From NCBI GenBank assembly GCA_030041375.1, contig JASHOA010000041.1:1-56704 (forward strand): a stretch of DNA of 56,704 nt. The letters are read 5' to 3'. This DNA is from Acetobacteraceae bacterium. Its GTDB lineage: Bacteria > Pseudomonadota > Alphaproteobacteria > Acetobacterales > Acetobacteraceae. How positions within the stretch are numbered: position 1 is the stretch's first letter; every line of letters starts with the position of its first letter. The translations under genes were made by a program, and so were the position numbers. Positions 1 through 7,797 of the stretch are shown here, piece after piece. Below the pieces are notes generated by a model. It saw nothing but the letters and a program-made list of their open reading frames with translations. It ran no database searches and was not told the DNA's origin.

Positions 1-194
1 GTCCTATTCGCCAGACCTCAATCCCATCGAGCAGGTGTTTGCCAAGCTCAAAGCGCTGCTGCGAAAAGCTGCCCCGCGCGACCGTGACACGTTATGGCGC
101 ACCATCGGCGAGAAGCTCTCAATGTTCAGCCCGCCCGAGTGCTCAAACTACTTCCGCCATTGCGGCTACGGATACCCTGCGTGAAACCGCTCTA
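1..194 (+). mobile_element. Right end of an IS630-type insertion sequence
   Basis: The window opens inside an insertion sequence. The transposase 3' end is followed by about 8 bp and then a CTAG (192-195). IS630/Tc1-type elements insert at TA, often inside CTAG, so the outer boundary is probably the TA at 193-194. The same CTA is the complement of the TAG stop codon of the minus-strand MFS gene, so the element landed on that stop codon. The left half lies outside the window. Confidence 0.7.
2..184 (+). CDS. IS630 family transposase, C-terminal fragment (5' part outside window)
   Basis: Sixty codons of an open frame run in from the left edge and stop at TGA 182-184. The peptide begins SYSPDLNPIEQVFAKLK, the hallmark end of the IS630-type DDE catalytic domain: PDLNPIE carries the last acidic residue of the triad, followed by the basic C-terminal helix with W and the FRHCGY ending typical of this subgroup. 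It would catalyse cut-and-paste transposition into TA targets. Whether the gene is intact cannot be judged from this end alone. The right inverted repeat follows within 10 bp. Confidence 0.88.
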   Translation, partial: SYSPDLNPIEQVFAKLKALLRKAAPRDRDTLWRTIGEKLSMFSPPECSNYFRHCGYGYPA

Positions 195-1574
195 GCGCCG
201 CGTCAACTGCCAGGCGGCAACGGCACCGAAGGCCAGCACCGGCAGGAAGCTCGCGAACACCCAGAAACCCGCAGCCTCGGCGACGGCCCGGCCGGTCCCC
301 TCCCCGAGGCCGACGGCATTCGCCGCGATCCCGCTCGCCGAGGCGCCCAGCGCATAGCCGATCCTTTGCATGGAGGAGACCGCGGAAGCGGCTAGATCGC
401 GCTCACCGGGCGAAGCCGCAATCACGATGCGGCGCACGATGTACGGCCAGCAGATGCCGTACCCCAGTCCCTGCAGCACGACACTGAGCAGGATCAGCGA
501 CAACGGACCTCCGGAAACGAACACCGCAAGCCCGACGCCACCCAGCCCGATGAGACTCGCGCCGCCGCGAATCAGCAACCGATCGGTGGCCGGCGAAAAA
601 CCTGACGTCGCCAGCGTCCCGAGCGTCCAGGCCACCGATTCAGCGGCCAGGATGTAGCCGGCAATCAGCGGACTGACACCGAACAAGAGCTCGAGCAGCA
701 GCGGCCCGTAGCTCGTGAAGGCAGCCGAGCCCGCGGCCAGCGCCAGCACCATCAGAAGACCGGCCCCCAAAGGATGCCGTGGCCGCAGCACCTCGCGAGG
801 CATCACCCTGACGGTGCTGGCACGATCGATGCGCGCCGCTGCGTAAAGCGCCACCACGCCGATCAGGCCGAGGACGAGAGAGAGACTGAACGCACCGGTA
901 TCGCCGGCCGCTGCAATGGCAAGCGTGCCCACTGCCAGCACCAGCAGCGCCCGCCACGGCCAGCTCGTCGCCTCGTGCCTCTCGGCCGGCAGATTGCCGA
1001 GAAAGATGCGCGCCGCGACGATCAGAAGCAGCGCCTGCGCACCGAAGGCCCAGAAGGCACCACGCCACAGCCCCGCATCCGCGAAGGCGCCGCCGATCAT
1101 CGGCCCGCAAAGGGACGAAGCACCCCAGATCGCCGCGACGATCGCCATCAGCCGGACCCAGAGCCGTTCGGGAAAGAGTCGCTGCGTCGCGACATAGCTC
1201 AGCGCGATCATCACCCCGCCGCCGATGCCCTGGATCAGCCGCCCCACGAGCAGCACGCCGATATTCGGGGCGACGGCGCTGATCGCGCAGCCCACCGCAT
1301 AAACGATCGCAGCGATGATCAGTACATTCCTGAGGCCAAGGCGCCGCGCCATGACGCCGACCGCAGCGCCGGAAACGATCGCGCCGAGCAGATAAAGTGC
1401 AATCGCCCAGTTGATGAAAGCAACGCCGCCGATCTCCTCCACGGCGGCCGGCATCGTCGTTGCGGCAAGGAAGGAATCAGCCGCATGCAGCCACACACCA
1501 AGGCAAAGTACGATGAACGGCACCAGCCGGCCGCTCGCCTGCAGCTCGCGCCATTCCGCGACAAACCTTGGCAC
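192..1574 (-). CDS. MFS transporter (drug:H+ antiporter-like)
   Basis: A 460-residue membrane protein of the major facilitator superfamily with 12 or more hydrophobic segments starting near residue 15. It has the loop 2-3 signature (VMARRLGLRN) and motif C-like glycine patches (GRLIQGIGGG, SLCGPMIGGAF) seen in drug/proton antiporters of the DHA2 type. It probably exports a small organic compound through the inner membrane. The open frame extends to 1700, but I start at GTG 1574: an AGAGAGGA ribosome site precedes it and the extra upstream residues are Arg-rich and non-membrane. Its stop codon TAG is the CTAG into which the IS630 element inserted. Substrate unknown. It diverges from the flavoenzyme gene at 1752. 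Confidence 0.85.
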   Translation of the reverse strand: MPRFVAEWRELQASGRLVPFIVLCLGVWLHAADSFLAATTMPAAVEEIGGVAFINWAIALYLLGAIVSGAAVGVMARRLGLRNVLIIAAIVYAVGCAISAVAPNIGVLLVGRLIQGIGGGVMIALSYVATQRLFPERLWVRLMAIVAAIWGASSLCGPMIGGAFADAGLWRGAFWAFGAQALLLIVAARIFLGNLPAERHEATSWPWRALLVLAVGTLAIAAAGDTGAFSLSLVLGLIGVVALYAAARIDRASTVRVMPREVLRPRHPLGAGLLMVLALAAGSAAFTSYGPLLLELLFGVSPLIAGYILAAESVAWTLGTLATSGFSPATDRLLIRGGASLIGLGGVGLAVFVSGGPLSLILLSVVLQGLGYGICWPYIVRRIVIAASPGERDLAASAVSSMQRIGYALGASASGIAANAVGLGEGTGRAVAEAAGFWVFASFLPVLAFGAVAAWQLTRR

Positions 1575-1751
1575 GATGCTGTCCTCTCTCAGGCAATCGC
1601 GCCGGGCGCGATCTTGTTTCCGATCGCGGCCGGATAATGCCTCGCCCCGACCGCGGCAAGCATCTCCGATCCGCTCCGGCCACCCGTTGCATGGCGCCAC
1701 AGGCGCCGCTTAAGCTGCCAGCACAACGAACCGGACCAACGAGGCCCATCC

Positions 1752-3554
1752 ATGAAACGCCGGGAATTCCTCCAGGCGGCCAGCACGGTGCCGCTCCTGC
1801 CCCTGGCCTCTCTGCCATTCGCGAAGGCCGCGCACGCCGCGCCCTTCCGCCGCGTCCGCCCCTCCGATCCGGCATGGCCGACAGAGGCCGAGTGGGAGGC
1901 GCTGAATGCCGATGTCGTCGGCAACCTGATCAAGGTTGAATCCCCCCTCGTCGCCTGCGCCGCCGCACCCGCCAGCGCCGGCTGCGCCGAGCTCTTCAAG
2001 GAGCTCAAGAATCCCTATTACATCGGCGATCACGTCGCCCTCACCCAGACCACCGGCTGGATCGATGCCTGGACCAACGCCCCCAGCGTCTATGCCGTCG
2101 CCGCGCATCGCACGGCAGACGTCGTTGCCGCCGTCAATTTCGCGCGCGAGCACAATCTTCGTCTCGTCGTCAAGGGCGGCGGCCACAGCTACTTCGGCGC
2201 CTCCAACGCCGCAGACTCGCTTCTCGTCTGGACCCGCCCCATGCAGCAGGTCGCGCTCCACGATGCGTTCGTCCCTTCCGGCTGCGCGGCCAGCGCCGCC
2301 CAACCTGCGGTCAGCGTCGGCGCCGGCTCGATCTGGCTCCGCACCTACAACGCCGTCACCACCCGCGGCGGCCGTTACGTGCAGGGCGGCGGCTGCGCCA
2401 CGGTCGGCGTCGCCGGCCTCGTGCAGGGCGGCGGCTTCGGCAGCTTCTCGAAGAATTTCGGCACCGGCGCCGCCAGCCTCCTCGAAGCCGAGGTCGTCAC
2501 CGCCGACGGCACCGCGCGCATTGTCAACGCCTGCACCAATCCCGATCTCTTCTGGGCCATCAAGGGTGCCGGCAACAGCTTCGGCGTCATCACCCGCCTG
2601 ACCCTCCGCACGCACGACCTGCCGGATTTTTTCGGCGGCGCAGCCCTCACCATCCAAGCCGCCTCCGACGCTGCGTTCCGCCGCCTGATCGGCCGCTTTG
2701 TCGGCTTCTATGCGGAAAGCCTCTTCAATCCGTACTGGGGCGAACAGGCCGCCTTCCTTCCGAACAACACGCTCGGCATCGCCATGGTGTTCCAGGGTCT
2801 CGATCAGGCAGAAGCCGAACGCACCTGGCGCCCGTTCCTCGATTGGGTGAGCGCCTCGCCCAGCGATTATTCCTTCGTTTCCTGGCCGAGCTTCCTGGCT
2901 CTCCGCGCGCGCCATTTCTGGGACCCGGCCTTGCTCACCGCAGTGCCCGGTATCGCCCTGCCCGACGACCGGCCGGGCGCCCCGAAATCCAACGTCTTCT
3001 GGTCCGGAAATCTTCATGAAACCGGCTGGTTCCTCGACAATTACGAATCCGCCTGGATGCCCGCCCGCCACTTGAAGCCGGATCAGCAGCCGCACCTGGC
3101 AGACGCTCTCTTCGCCGCCTCACGGCACTGGCGAACGGCCTTCCATTTCAACAAAGGCCTCGCCGGCGGCACCGCGGAGGCAATCGCCTCCGCCCGCGAC
3201 ACCTGCATGAATCCCGATGTTCTCGATGCCTTCGCCCTCGCCATCAGCGCCAACGGCGACGCACCCGCCTTTCCTGGAGTCCCCGGCCACGAGCCCGATC
3301 TCGCCGGCGGCCGGGCCCGCGCGAACCTCGTTCACCAGGCCATGGCCGAGATGCGCAAGCTCGCGCCCAACGCCGGCTGCTACGTTTCGGAAGCCGGCTA
3401 CTTCGACGAGAACTGGCAAGATCAGTACTGGGGCCCGAATTATCCCCGCCTCCTCGCCATCAAGCAGAAATACGACCCCGACGGCCTCTTCGTCGTCCAC
3501 CATGGCGTCGGCAGCGAGGCGTGGAGCGCGGACGGCTTCGTCCGCTCCGGCTGA
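1752..3554 (+). CDS. Tat-exported FAD-binding oxidoreductase, berberine bridge enzyme type
   Basis: A 600-residue flavoprotein. The N-terminus MKRREFLQAAS with a hydrophobic stretch and AKAAHA is a twin-arginine signal, so the folded FAD enzyme should act in the periplasm. An FAD_binding_4 (PCMH) domain follows: VVKGGGHSYFG near residue 140 and GGGFGSFSKNFG near 225, the pyrophosphate and flavin contacts. The C-terminus holds a BBE domain with YFDENWQDQYWGPNYPRL and KQKYDPDGLF. Family members oxidise sugars, alcohols or alkaloids, and the first GGGHS motif may carry a covalent flavin. Length is somewhat above the usual 450-550. The substrate cannot be read from sequence. It lies 67 bp upstream of the aminotransferase and probably shares its transcript. 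Confidence 0.85.
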   Translation: MKRREFLQAASTVPLLPLASLPFAKAAHAAPFRRVRPSDPAWPTEAEWEALNADVVGNLIKVESPLVACAAAPASAGCAELFKELKNPYYIGDHVALTQTTGWIDAWTNAPSVYAVAAHRTADVVAAVNFAREHNLRLVVKGGGHSYFGASNAADSLLVWTRPMQQVALHDAFVPSGCAASAAQPAVSVGAGSIWLRTYNAVTTRGGRYVQGGGCATVGVAGLVQGGGFGSFSKNFGTGAASLLEAEVVTADGTARIVNACTNPDLFWAIKGAGNSFGVITRLTLRTHDLPDFFGGAALTIQAASDAAFRRLIGRFVGFYAESLFNPYWGEQAAFLPNNTLGIAMVFQGLDQAEAERTWRPFLDWVSASPSDYSFVSWPSFLALRARHFWDPALLTAVPGIALPDDRPGAPKSNVFWSGNLHETGWFLDNYESAWMPARHLKPDQQPHLADALFAASRHWRTAFHFNKGLAGGTAEAIASARDTCMNPDVLDAFALAISANGDAPAFPGVPGHEPDLAGGRARANLVHQAMAEMRKLAPNAGCYVSEAGYFDENWQDQYWGPNYPRLLAIKQKYDPDGLFVVHHGVGSEAWSADGFVRSG

Positions 3555-3621
3555 CCTCCGCCCCTGGACCCTCCCGGGCCCCGGCCGCATGATGGCCCTC
3601 TCGCGGTTCGAGGAGAGCAGA

Positions 3622-4542
3622 ATGTCCCAGGATCCGTGGCAGGCCGGTGCAGCGTGGCTCGATGGCCGTTTCATGCCGCTCGCCGAGGCGAAAATCCCTG
3701 TCACCGACTGGGGCTATCGCCGCTCGGACGTCACTTACGATGTGGTCAGCGTCTGGAACGGCGCCTTCTTTCGCCTCGATGACCATCTCCGACGCTTCCA
3801 GGCCTCGATGGCGCATTTCCGCCTCCAGCCGCGCGAAACGATCGAGGAGCTGCGCGGCATCCTGCACGAACTGGTGCGCCGCGCCGGTCTGCGCGAGGCC
3901 TACGTCGCCATGGACTGCCTGCGCGCCGCCGCCCCGCCCGGCCTGCCTCGCCATCCGCGCAACGCCCGAAGCTATCTGCTCGCCTTCGCCGTTCCCTATG
4001 TCTGGCTGATGCCACGCGAGGTGATCGCCCGCGGCGCGCATCTCGTCATCGCCACCGCCCGCCGCATCCCGCCCGTCTCGGTCGATCCGCGCGCCAAGAA
4101 TTTCCACTGGGCGGACATGACCCAGGCGCTCTTCGAAGCCGGCGACGCCGGCGCCGACAATCCCATCCTCCTCGATCTGGACGGCAACGTGACCGAAGGT
4201 CCGGGCTTCAACGTCTTCGCCGTCACCGCCGGCCGCATCGCCACTCCCGATCGCGGTGTGCTCGAAGGCATCACCCGCCTCTCTGTCATCGAACTGGCCG
4301 CCCGCCTCGGCATTCCCTGCGATATCCGCCCGGTTCCGGCTGAAGAGCTGCGCGCCGCAGACGAGATTTTCATCTCCTCGACCGCCGGCGGAGTGATCGG
4401 CGTGACGCGCCTTGACACCCGCATTCTTGGCAATGATCGCCCAGGCCCGATCACCGGGCGCCTGCACGAAAGCTACTGGCAACTCCGCCGCGAAGGCTGG
4501 CACGCCGAGCCGATCGACTACGCGCGCGCCGCCGCCGAATAG
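3622..4542 (+). CDS. Class IV PLP aminotransferase, similar to (R)-amine / D-amino acid transaminases
   Basis: A 306-residue fold-type IV aminotransferase. The N-terminal block GYRRSDVTYDVVSVWNGAFF followed by RLDDHLRRF is the small-domain signature. The PLP lysine is in DPRAKNFHWADM (about residue 160), and the cofactor glutamate/loop is in DGNVTEGPGFNVF. The SDVTYDVVSVWNG wording resembles described (R)-selective amine transaminases more than IlvE, but D-amino-acid or branched-chain activity cannot be excluded. The start at 3622 follows AGGAG at 3611-3615; in-frame ATGs upstream lack a ribosome site. Cytoplasmic. Likely cotranscribed with the flavoenzyme upstream. Confidence 0.85.
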   Translation: MSQDPWQAGAAWLDGRFMPLAEAKIPVTDWGYRRSDVTYDVVSVWNGAFFRLDDHLRRFQASMAHFRLQPRETIEELRGILHELVRRAGLREAYVAMDCLRAAAPPGLPRHPRNARSYLLAFAVPYVWLMPREVIARGAHLVIATARRIPPVSVDPRAKNFHWADMTQALFEAGDAGADNPILLDLDGNVTEGPGFNVFAVTAGRIATPDRGVLEGITRLSVIELAARLGIPCDIRPVPAEELRAADEIFISSTAGGVIGVTRLDTRILGNDRPGPITGRLHESYWQLRREGWHAEPIDYARAAAE

Positions 4543-4819
4543 AGCAGCAGCGAGCCTGCTGATACCCGCCTTCTGGCAGGGGGTTCCCACGGACTATATC
4601 ATATCGTATACGTAATCTGTTGCGGACTTCCCTCTCGCCTCGGTTCACTTCGCCTCACCCTGACCCCTGGTCTGTCTGTTTTCCTGGCAGGAGAGCGCTG
4701 CACCGGGCTGGCCCCGCCTCCGGAACGATTGTTCCTCGGCCGCCCGCGAAGCCATTGCAGCGCTCGCCCGGATGGTCGATGGTTACCCTGGTGCGATCCG
4801 ATCTCGAAGGTGGATGCCA
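4543..4819. promoter_or_regulatory. Intergenic region with AT-rich palindrome CGTATACG
   Basis: This 277-bp gap contains no credible gene. Its one notable stretch is an AT-rich island at 4593-4617 in otherwise GC-rich DNA, centred on the palindrome CGTATACG (4605-4612) within TATCGTATACGTA. GntR-type regulators often bind GTNTAC-like cores, so this may be the operator or promoter for the HExxH gene downstream. No regulator gene is adjacent, so this is inference from base composition and symmetry only. Confidence 0.3.
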
Positions 4820-5392
4820 ATGCTGAATATGTACGATGCCCAGAAGGCGATGGACCTCGTCCGCGCCACCTACAGCGCCCATTATCCCAAGATGCTCGAC
4901 GCAAACGGTTGTGACGAGGTATTCGAATTCCTCGATCTGCCGCAATTTACGAAGAAATTCGCACTCACCTACAACGCCTGCTTCAAGCAGGCGAACAACT
5001 TCACCGAATCGGCAGGTGAAGTCGTTGACTTTGTCAACGCCTTCGTCGCTTCCGATTATCGCAATTTCCGCCGCAAAATCTACGTGAAGAATGATCCGAA
5101 ATTAAAATGGGGAACGCTCGTTCACGAATACATTCATTACCTGACGCACCGCTATCTGTATCCGGCCTGCTATGAACGCGGCGGCGCCTGGCCCGATCGG
5201 ATCGAAGGGATCACCGAGTACCTGACACGGACCACCAGTAACAAGGTTGCCAAGATCCGGACCAGCTATGAAACGCAATTTCTCCAGGTAGACAGCTATG
5301 TCGGCGGCGATCCCTCCAAGCGGCTGGCGGTGATCCAATGCTGCTTCGCCGGAGAGACCTGGAAGCTCGGCACCCTGTTCCCGCCCTCCTGA
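4820..5392 (+). CDS. Putative zinc metallopeptidase-like protein (HExxH), unknown family
   Basis: A 190-residue protein I do not recognise as a named family. Residues 102-106 read HEYIH, a canonical zinc-binding HExxH helix, and 22 residues later comes RIEGITEYL, where E129 is in the right place and context (EG) for a third gluzincin-type ligand. There is no signal peptide or membrane segment, so it is probably cytoplasmic or exported by another route. AAGGTGG precedes the ATG at 4820; the frame is open upstream to 4772. Codon use is less GC-biased than in its neighbours, suggesting recent acquisition. It could be a peptidase, or a toxin-like or pseudo-enzyme member. It is followed by a MITE and no partner gene. 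Confidence 0.7.
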   Translation: MLNMYDAQKAMDLVRATYSAHYPKMLDANGCDEVFEFLDLPQFTKKFALTYNACFKQANNFTESAGEVVDFVNAFVASDYRNFRRKIYVKNDPKLKWGTLVHEYIHYLTHRYLYPACYERGGAWPDRIEGITEYLTRTTSNKVAKIRTSYETQFLQVDSYVGGDPSKRLAVIQCCFAGETWKLGTLFPPS

Positions 5393-5480
5393 CGCGGCCA
5401 ACCGCCCACCCGTTCGCCTGCCCCCCTCGCGTCAGGCGGCGCCATGCGGCAGCTTCATCCCGCAGGCGGATCGGGCAGGC

Positions 5481-5585
5481 TAGCCCGCGATCGCCCGAGG
5501 CGGAATCGTCGGAGGGCGTGAATCGCGGGCTCAAATAAACCGCGAGACTCGTGTCGGGCTGCACAGTCAGCCCGACACGAGTCTA
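5481..5585 (+). repeat. 105-bp MITE, copy 1 (complete)
   Basis: Complete copy of a repeat present four times in the window, bounded by CTAG at 5480-5483 and at 5583-5586. It has two structured parts. The first is a 50-bp imperfect palindrome with arms AGCCCGCGAT / ATCGCGGGCT and inner arms CGCCC / GGGCG. The second is a perfect 16-bp stem, AGACTCGTGTCGGGCT with an 8-nt loop and its complement. It lies between the convergent ends of the HExxH gene and a HAD gene. No transposase is encoded. Bounding TA dinucleotides in CTAG fit mobilisation by an IS630-family transposase. There is no T-run, so simple intrinsic termination is not obvious, though the hairpins could stop or stabilise transcripts. 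Confidence 0.85.
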
Positions 5586-5619
5586 GGCCGGGTGAACAGG
5601 GATTCGCCACGGCCTCGGC

Positions 5620-6258
5620 TCAGAGAGGCAGCCCAAGCTCGCGCAGTGCCTTGGCCAGATCAAGGCCGGGGCTGTAATGGATCGCCGCCATCCCGACCCC
5701 CTCGGCACCTCTGACATTGGCGTGCGAATCGTCGATGAACACGCAGTCGGCGGGATCGAGGGCGTGGCGGTCGATCAGAACCTGATAGATTCTCGGGTCG
5801 GGCTTGACCAGCCGCTCCGTGCCCGAAACGACAATGCCGCGGAAAGTCCCGAGGAACGGATAAAGGGTTCGGGTGAGCGCGAATTTCTCCACCGAGTAAT
5901 TGGTGATGGCATAGAGCGGCACACCCATCCGCTCGAGCCGCGCGAGCAACGCCACATTCTCGGCGATCGCGCCCCCCAATGTCTCGACCCAGCGCTCATC
6001 GTAGGCGCGGATGTGGGCCTCCCAGTCGGGAAAGCGGGCGATCCGCTCAGCAATGGCCTCGGTGAAGCTGCGGCCGCGGTCCTGTTCCAGGTTCCAGGCA
6101 TCGGTGCAGATATTGGCCAGGAACCATTCCACCCGCGCCATGTCGCCCTCGAACAGCGTGCGGTAAAGGTTGCGCGGATCCCAGCGGATCAGCACGTTGC
6201 CGATGTCGAAGACAACGACGGACGGCGCATTCCCTGGCCCTTTTTCACCGGTTCGCAT
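5620..6258 (-). CDS. HAD superfamily hydrolase (subfamily IA, YihX-like)
   Basis: A 212-residue haloacid-dehalogenase-fold phosphatase. Motif I is VVFDIGNVLIRWDP (nucleophile Asp, with DIGN in place of DxD as in the YihX / epoxide-hydrolase N-terminal group). Motif II is in YAITNYS, motif III is the lysine of RLVKPDPRIYQ, and motif IV is CVFIDDSHANV. An alpha-helical cap lies between about residues 25 and 95. YihX-type members dephosphorylate small sugar phosphates such as glucose-1-phosphate; the substrate here is unknown. Cytoplasmic. It sits 10 bp downstream of a second HAD gene and probably forms an operon with it and the HpaI-type aldolase. Confidence 0.86.
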   Translation of the reverse strand: MRTGEKGPGNAPSVVVFDIGNVLIRWDPRNLYRTLFEGDMARVEWFLANICTDAWNLEQDRGRSFTEAIAERIARFPDWEAHIRAYDERWVETLGGAIAENVALLARLERMGVPLYAITNYSVEKFALTRTLYPFLGTFRGIVVSGTERLVKPDPRIYQVLIDRHALDPADCVFIDDSHANVRGAEGVGMAAIHYSPGLDLAKALRELGLPL

Positions 6259-6268
6259 GCAAGCCGCC

Positions 6269-7000
6269 TCAGCACCCGAGCCGGGCCGCCAGTTCGTAAA
6301 AATTCACCGCCTTGACATCGAAATCCGACCCCTCCGGCGTCGCCCGCGCCGGCTTCGGTCCCCACTCCTCCGGTCGCGGCACGAAGGCGGTCCGGAACCC
6401 CCGCCGGCGGGCCGCCTGCAGGTCCTCGGCGTGCGCTGCCACCATCATGCATTGTCCGGGTGCCAGATCGAGCAGCGCCGCTGCCCGATCGTACACCTCC
6501 GGCTGCGGCTTGTAGGTCCCGGCAAGCTCGGCCCCGAGAATCATGTCCCACGGCAGCCCGGCATGTCTCGCCAGGTTGACCATCAGTCCGACATTGCCGT
6601 TCGAGAGCGCGGCCAGGATATATTTCCGTTTCAGCCGCCCGAGCCCTTCCACCACGTCCGGCCACGGGTCGAGCCGGTGCCAGGCCCGGTTCAGCTCGCC
6701 GATCGTCGTCTCTTCGAGTCCGTCGATCTGGAATTCCTTCAGCACGGCCAGCAGATTTTCCCGATGCAGATCATCGAGCCGGGTCCATGGCCTGACCCCC
6801 CTCCGCACTTTTTCCAGCGCCGGCTGGTAGCGCAGCCGCCAGCGATCGGCGAAGAAATGCCAGTCCCTCTCGAAGCCACGCGGCACCAGCATCTCCCGCG
6901 CCCCGCGCGCGATGCTCTCCCGCCAGTCCACCAGCGTCCCGAACACGTCGAAGGTCAGCGCCTTGACGGCGCCGTGCGGATCGTCCCTTGTCATCGCCAC
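6269..7000 (-). CDS. Haloacid dehalogenase type II-like hydrolase
   Basis: A 243-residue HAD protein of the L-2-haloacid dehalogenase group. It has ALTFDVFGTLVDWRESI (nucleophile Asp in DVFGT), ALSNGN (motif II Ser), a lysine in GTYKPQPEVY (motif III) and MMVAAHAEDLQAAR near the C-terminus, where VAAHxxDL is typical of type II 2-haloacid dehalogenases. It may hydrolyse a halogenated or phosphorylated small acid; many family members have unproven substrates. The frame opens with GTG 7000; ATG 6994 is an alternative. It lies 1 bp after the aldolase stop and 10 bp before the next HAD gene, indicating one transcript. Confidence 0.83.
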   Translation of the reverse strand: MAMTRDDPHGAVKALTFDVFGTLVDWRESIARGAREMLVPRGFERDWHFFADRWRLRYQPALEKVRRGVRPWTRLDDLHRENLLAVLKEFQIDGLEETTIGELNRAWHRLDPWPDVVEGLGRLKRKYILAALSNGNVGLMVNLARHAGLPWDMILGAELAGTYKPQPEVYDRAAALLDLAPGQCMMVAAHAEDLQAARRRGFRTAFVPRPEEWGPKPARATPEGSDFDVKAVNFYELAARLGC

Positions 7001-7001
7001 C

Positions 7002-7787
7002 TCAGATTCCGGCGGCGTCGTGCGCCGCCCTTTCCAGCATCGCCACGTCGAACCCTTTCAGCAGCATCCGATAGCCTGCCGCGCGCTTCGCCGCTGCCGC
7101 CTCGACGGAAAGCGCCACGCCCGCCATGACGATCCCGGCACGCCGGATCTTCGCTTCCGCCTCCGCCACCAGTCGGCGCATCTCGGGATGGTCGAACTCA
7201 CCAGGCCGCCCGAGGCTCATGGAGAGATCGAACGAGGCGATCGCCGCCACATCGATTCCCGGCACGGCCAGGATTTCATCCAGCGCCGCAATCGCCTCCG
7301 GCGTCTCGATCGTGATGATGTTGAGAATCTCGCGATCCGCCATCCGCCAGTATTCCGCGACACTGACACCCCAACGCGCCGCCGCGAAGGAAGGCGCGTA
7401 GCCGCGCACCCCGCCCGGCGGATAGCGCACCGCCGCCGCCGCGCGCCTGGCCTCCTCCGCGCTGGCGATCAGCGGAAAATTCACACCCATCGCGCCGGCA
7501 TCCAGCACCGGCTTGACGAGCCAGGGCTCGGTTGCCGGCACGCGCACCAGAGGTGCGACGCGCGTGCCCTGCGTCGCCGCGATCATCGCCTGCAGTGTCG
7601 CGAGGTCGATCGCACCGTGCTCCATGTCCAGGATCAGCGCGTCGATGCCGCTCCGCGCCAGGATCTGCACCGCTGCCACGCTCGGCACCGCCACCATGAA
7701 GGCGCCGATCACCTCGCCCGCGGCAAGCCGCGCCTTGGCCGGATTGACAAATCCGCCGGCCCGTTCCTCGTACGCTCGTCCAGACAT
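7002..7787 (-). CDS. HpcH/HpaI family aldolase
   Basis: A 261-residue TIM-barrel class II aldolase of the HpaI family, which cleaves 2-keto-3-deoxy (or 4-hydroxy-2-oxo) acids to pyruvate plus an aldehyde using a divalent metal. LILDMEHGAIDLATLQ holds the barrel acidic pair, ITIETPEAIAALDEI the metal-binding Glu, and IASFDLSMSLGRPG the metal Asp. In the last motif the usual GPxDLS glycine-proline is replaced by ASF, so oxyanion contacts may differ. I chose ATG 7787; ATGs at 7800 and 7835 would overlap the divergent glyoxalase start. First gene of a probable three-gene operon with two HAD hydrolases. Confidence 0.84.
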   Translation of the reverse strand: MSGRAYEERAGGFVNPAKARLAAGEVIGAFMVAVPSVAAVQILARSGIDALILDMEHGAIDLATLQAMIAATQGTRVAPLVRVPATEPWLVKPVLDAGAMGVNFPLIASAEEARRAAAAVRYPPGGVRGYAPSFAAARWGVSVAEYWRMADREILNIITIETPEAIAALDEILAVPGIDVAAIASFDLSMSLGRPGEFDHPEMRRLVAEAEAKIRRAGIVMAGVALSVEAAAAKRAAGYRMLLKGFDVAMLERAAHDAAGI

Positions 7788-7797
7788 GCCGCCATCC

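Noticed and set aside
1710-3095. 461-residue open frame on the minus strand opposite the flavoenzyme gene
   Set aside because: Gly/Ala/Arg/Glu-rich translation with no motif; a shadow of high-GC codon bias in the plus-strand gene, whose FAD motifs are clear.
5541-5582. Strong 16-bp stem of the MITE as a simple rho-independent terminator
   Set aside because: No T-run follows on either strand and the structure repeats as part of a mobile element; a termination role is possible but not shown.
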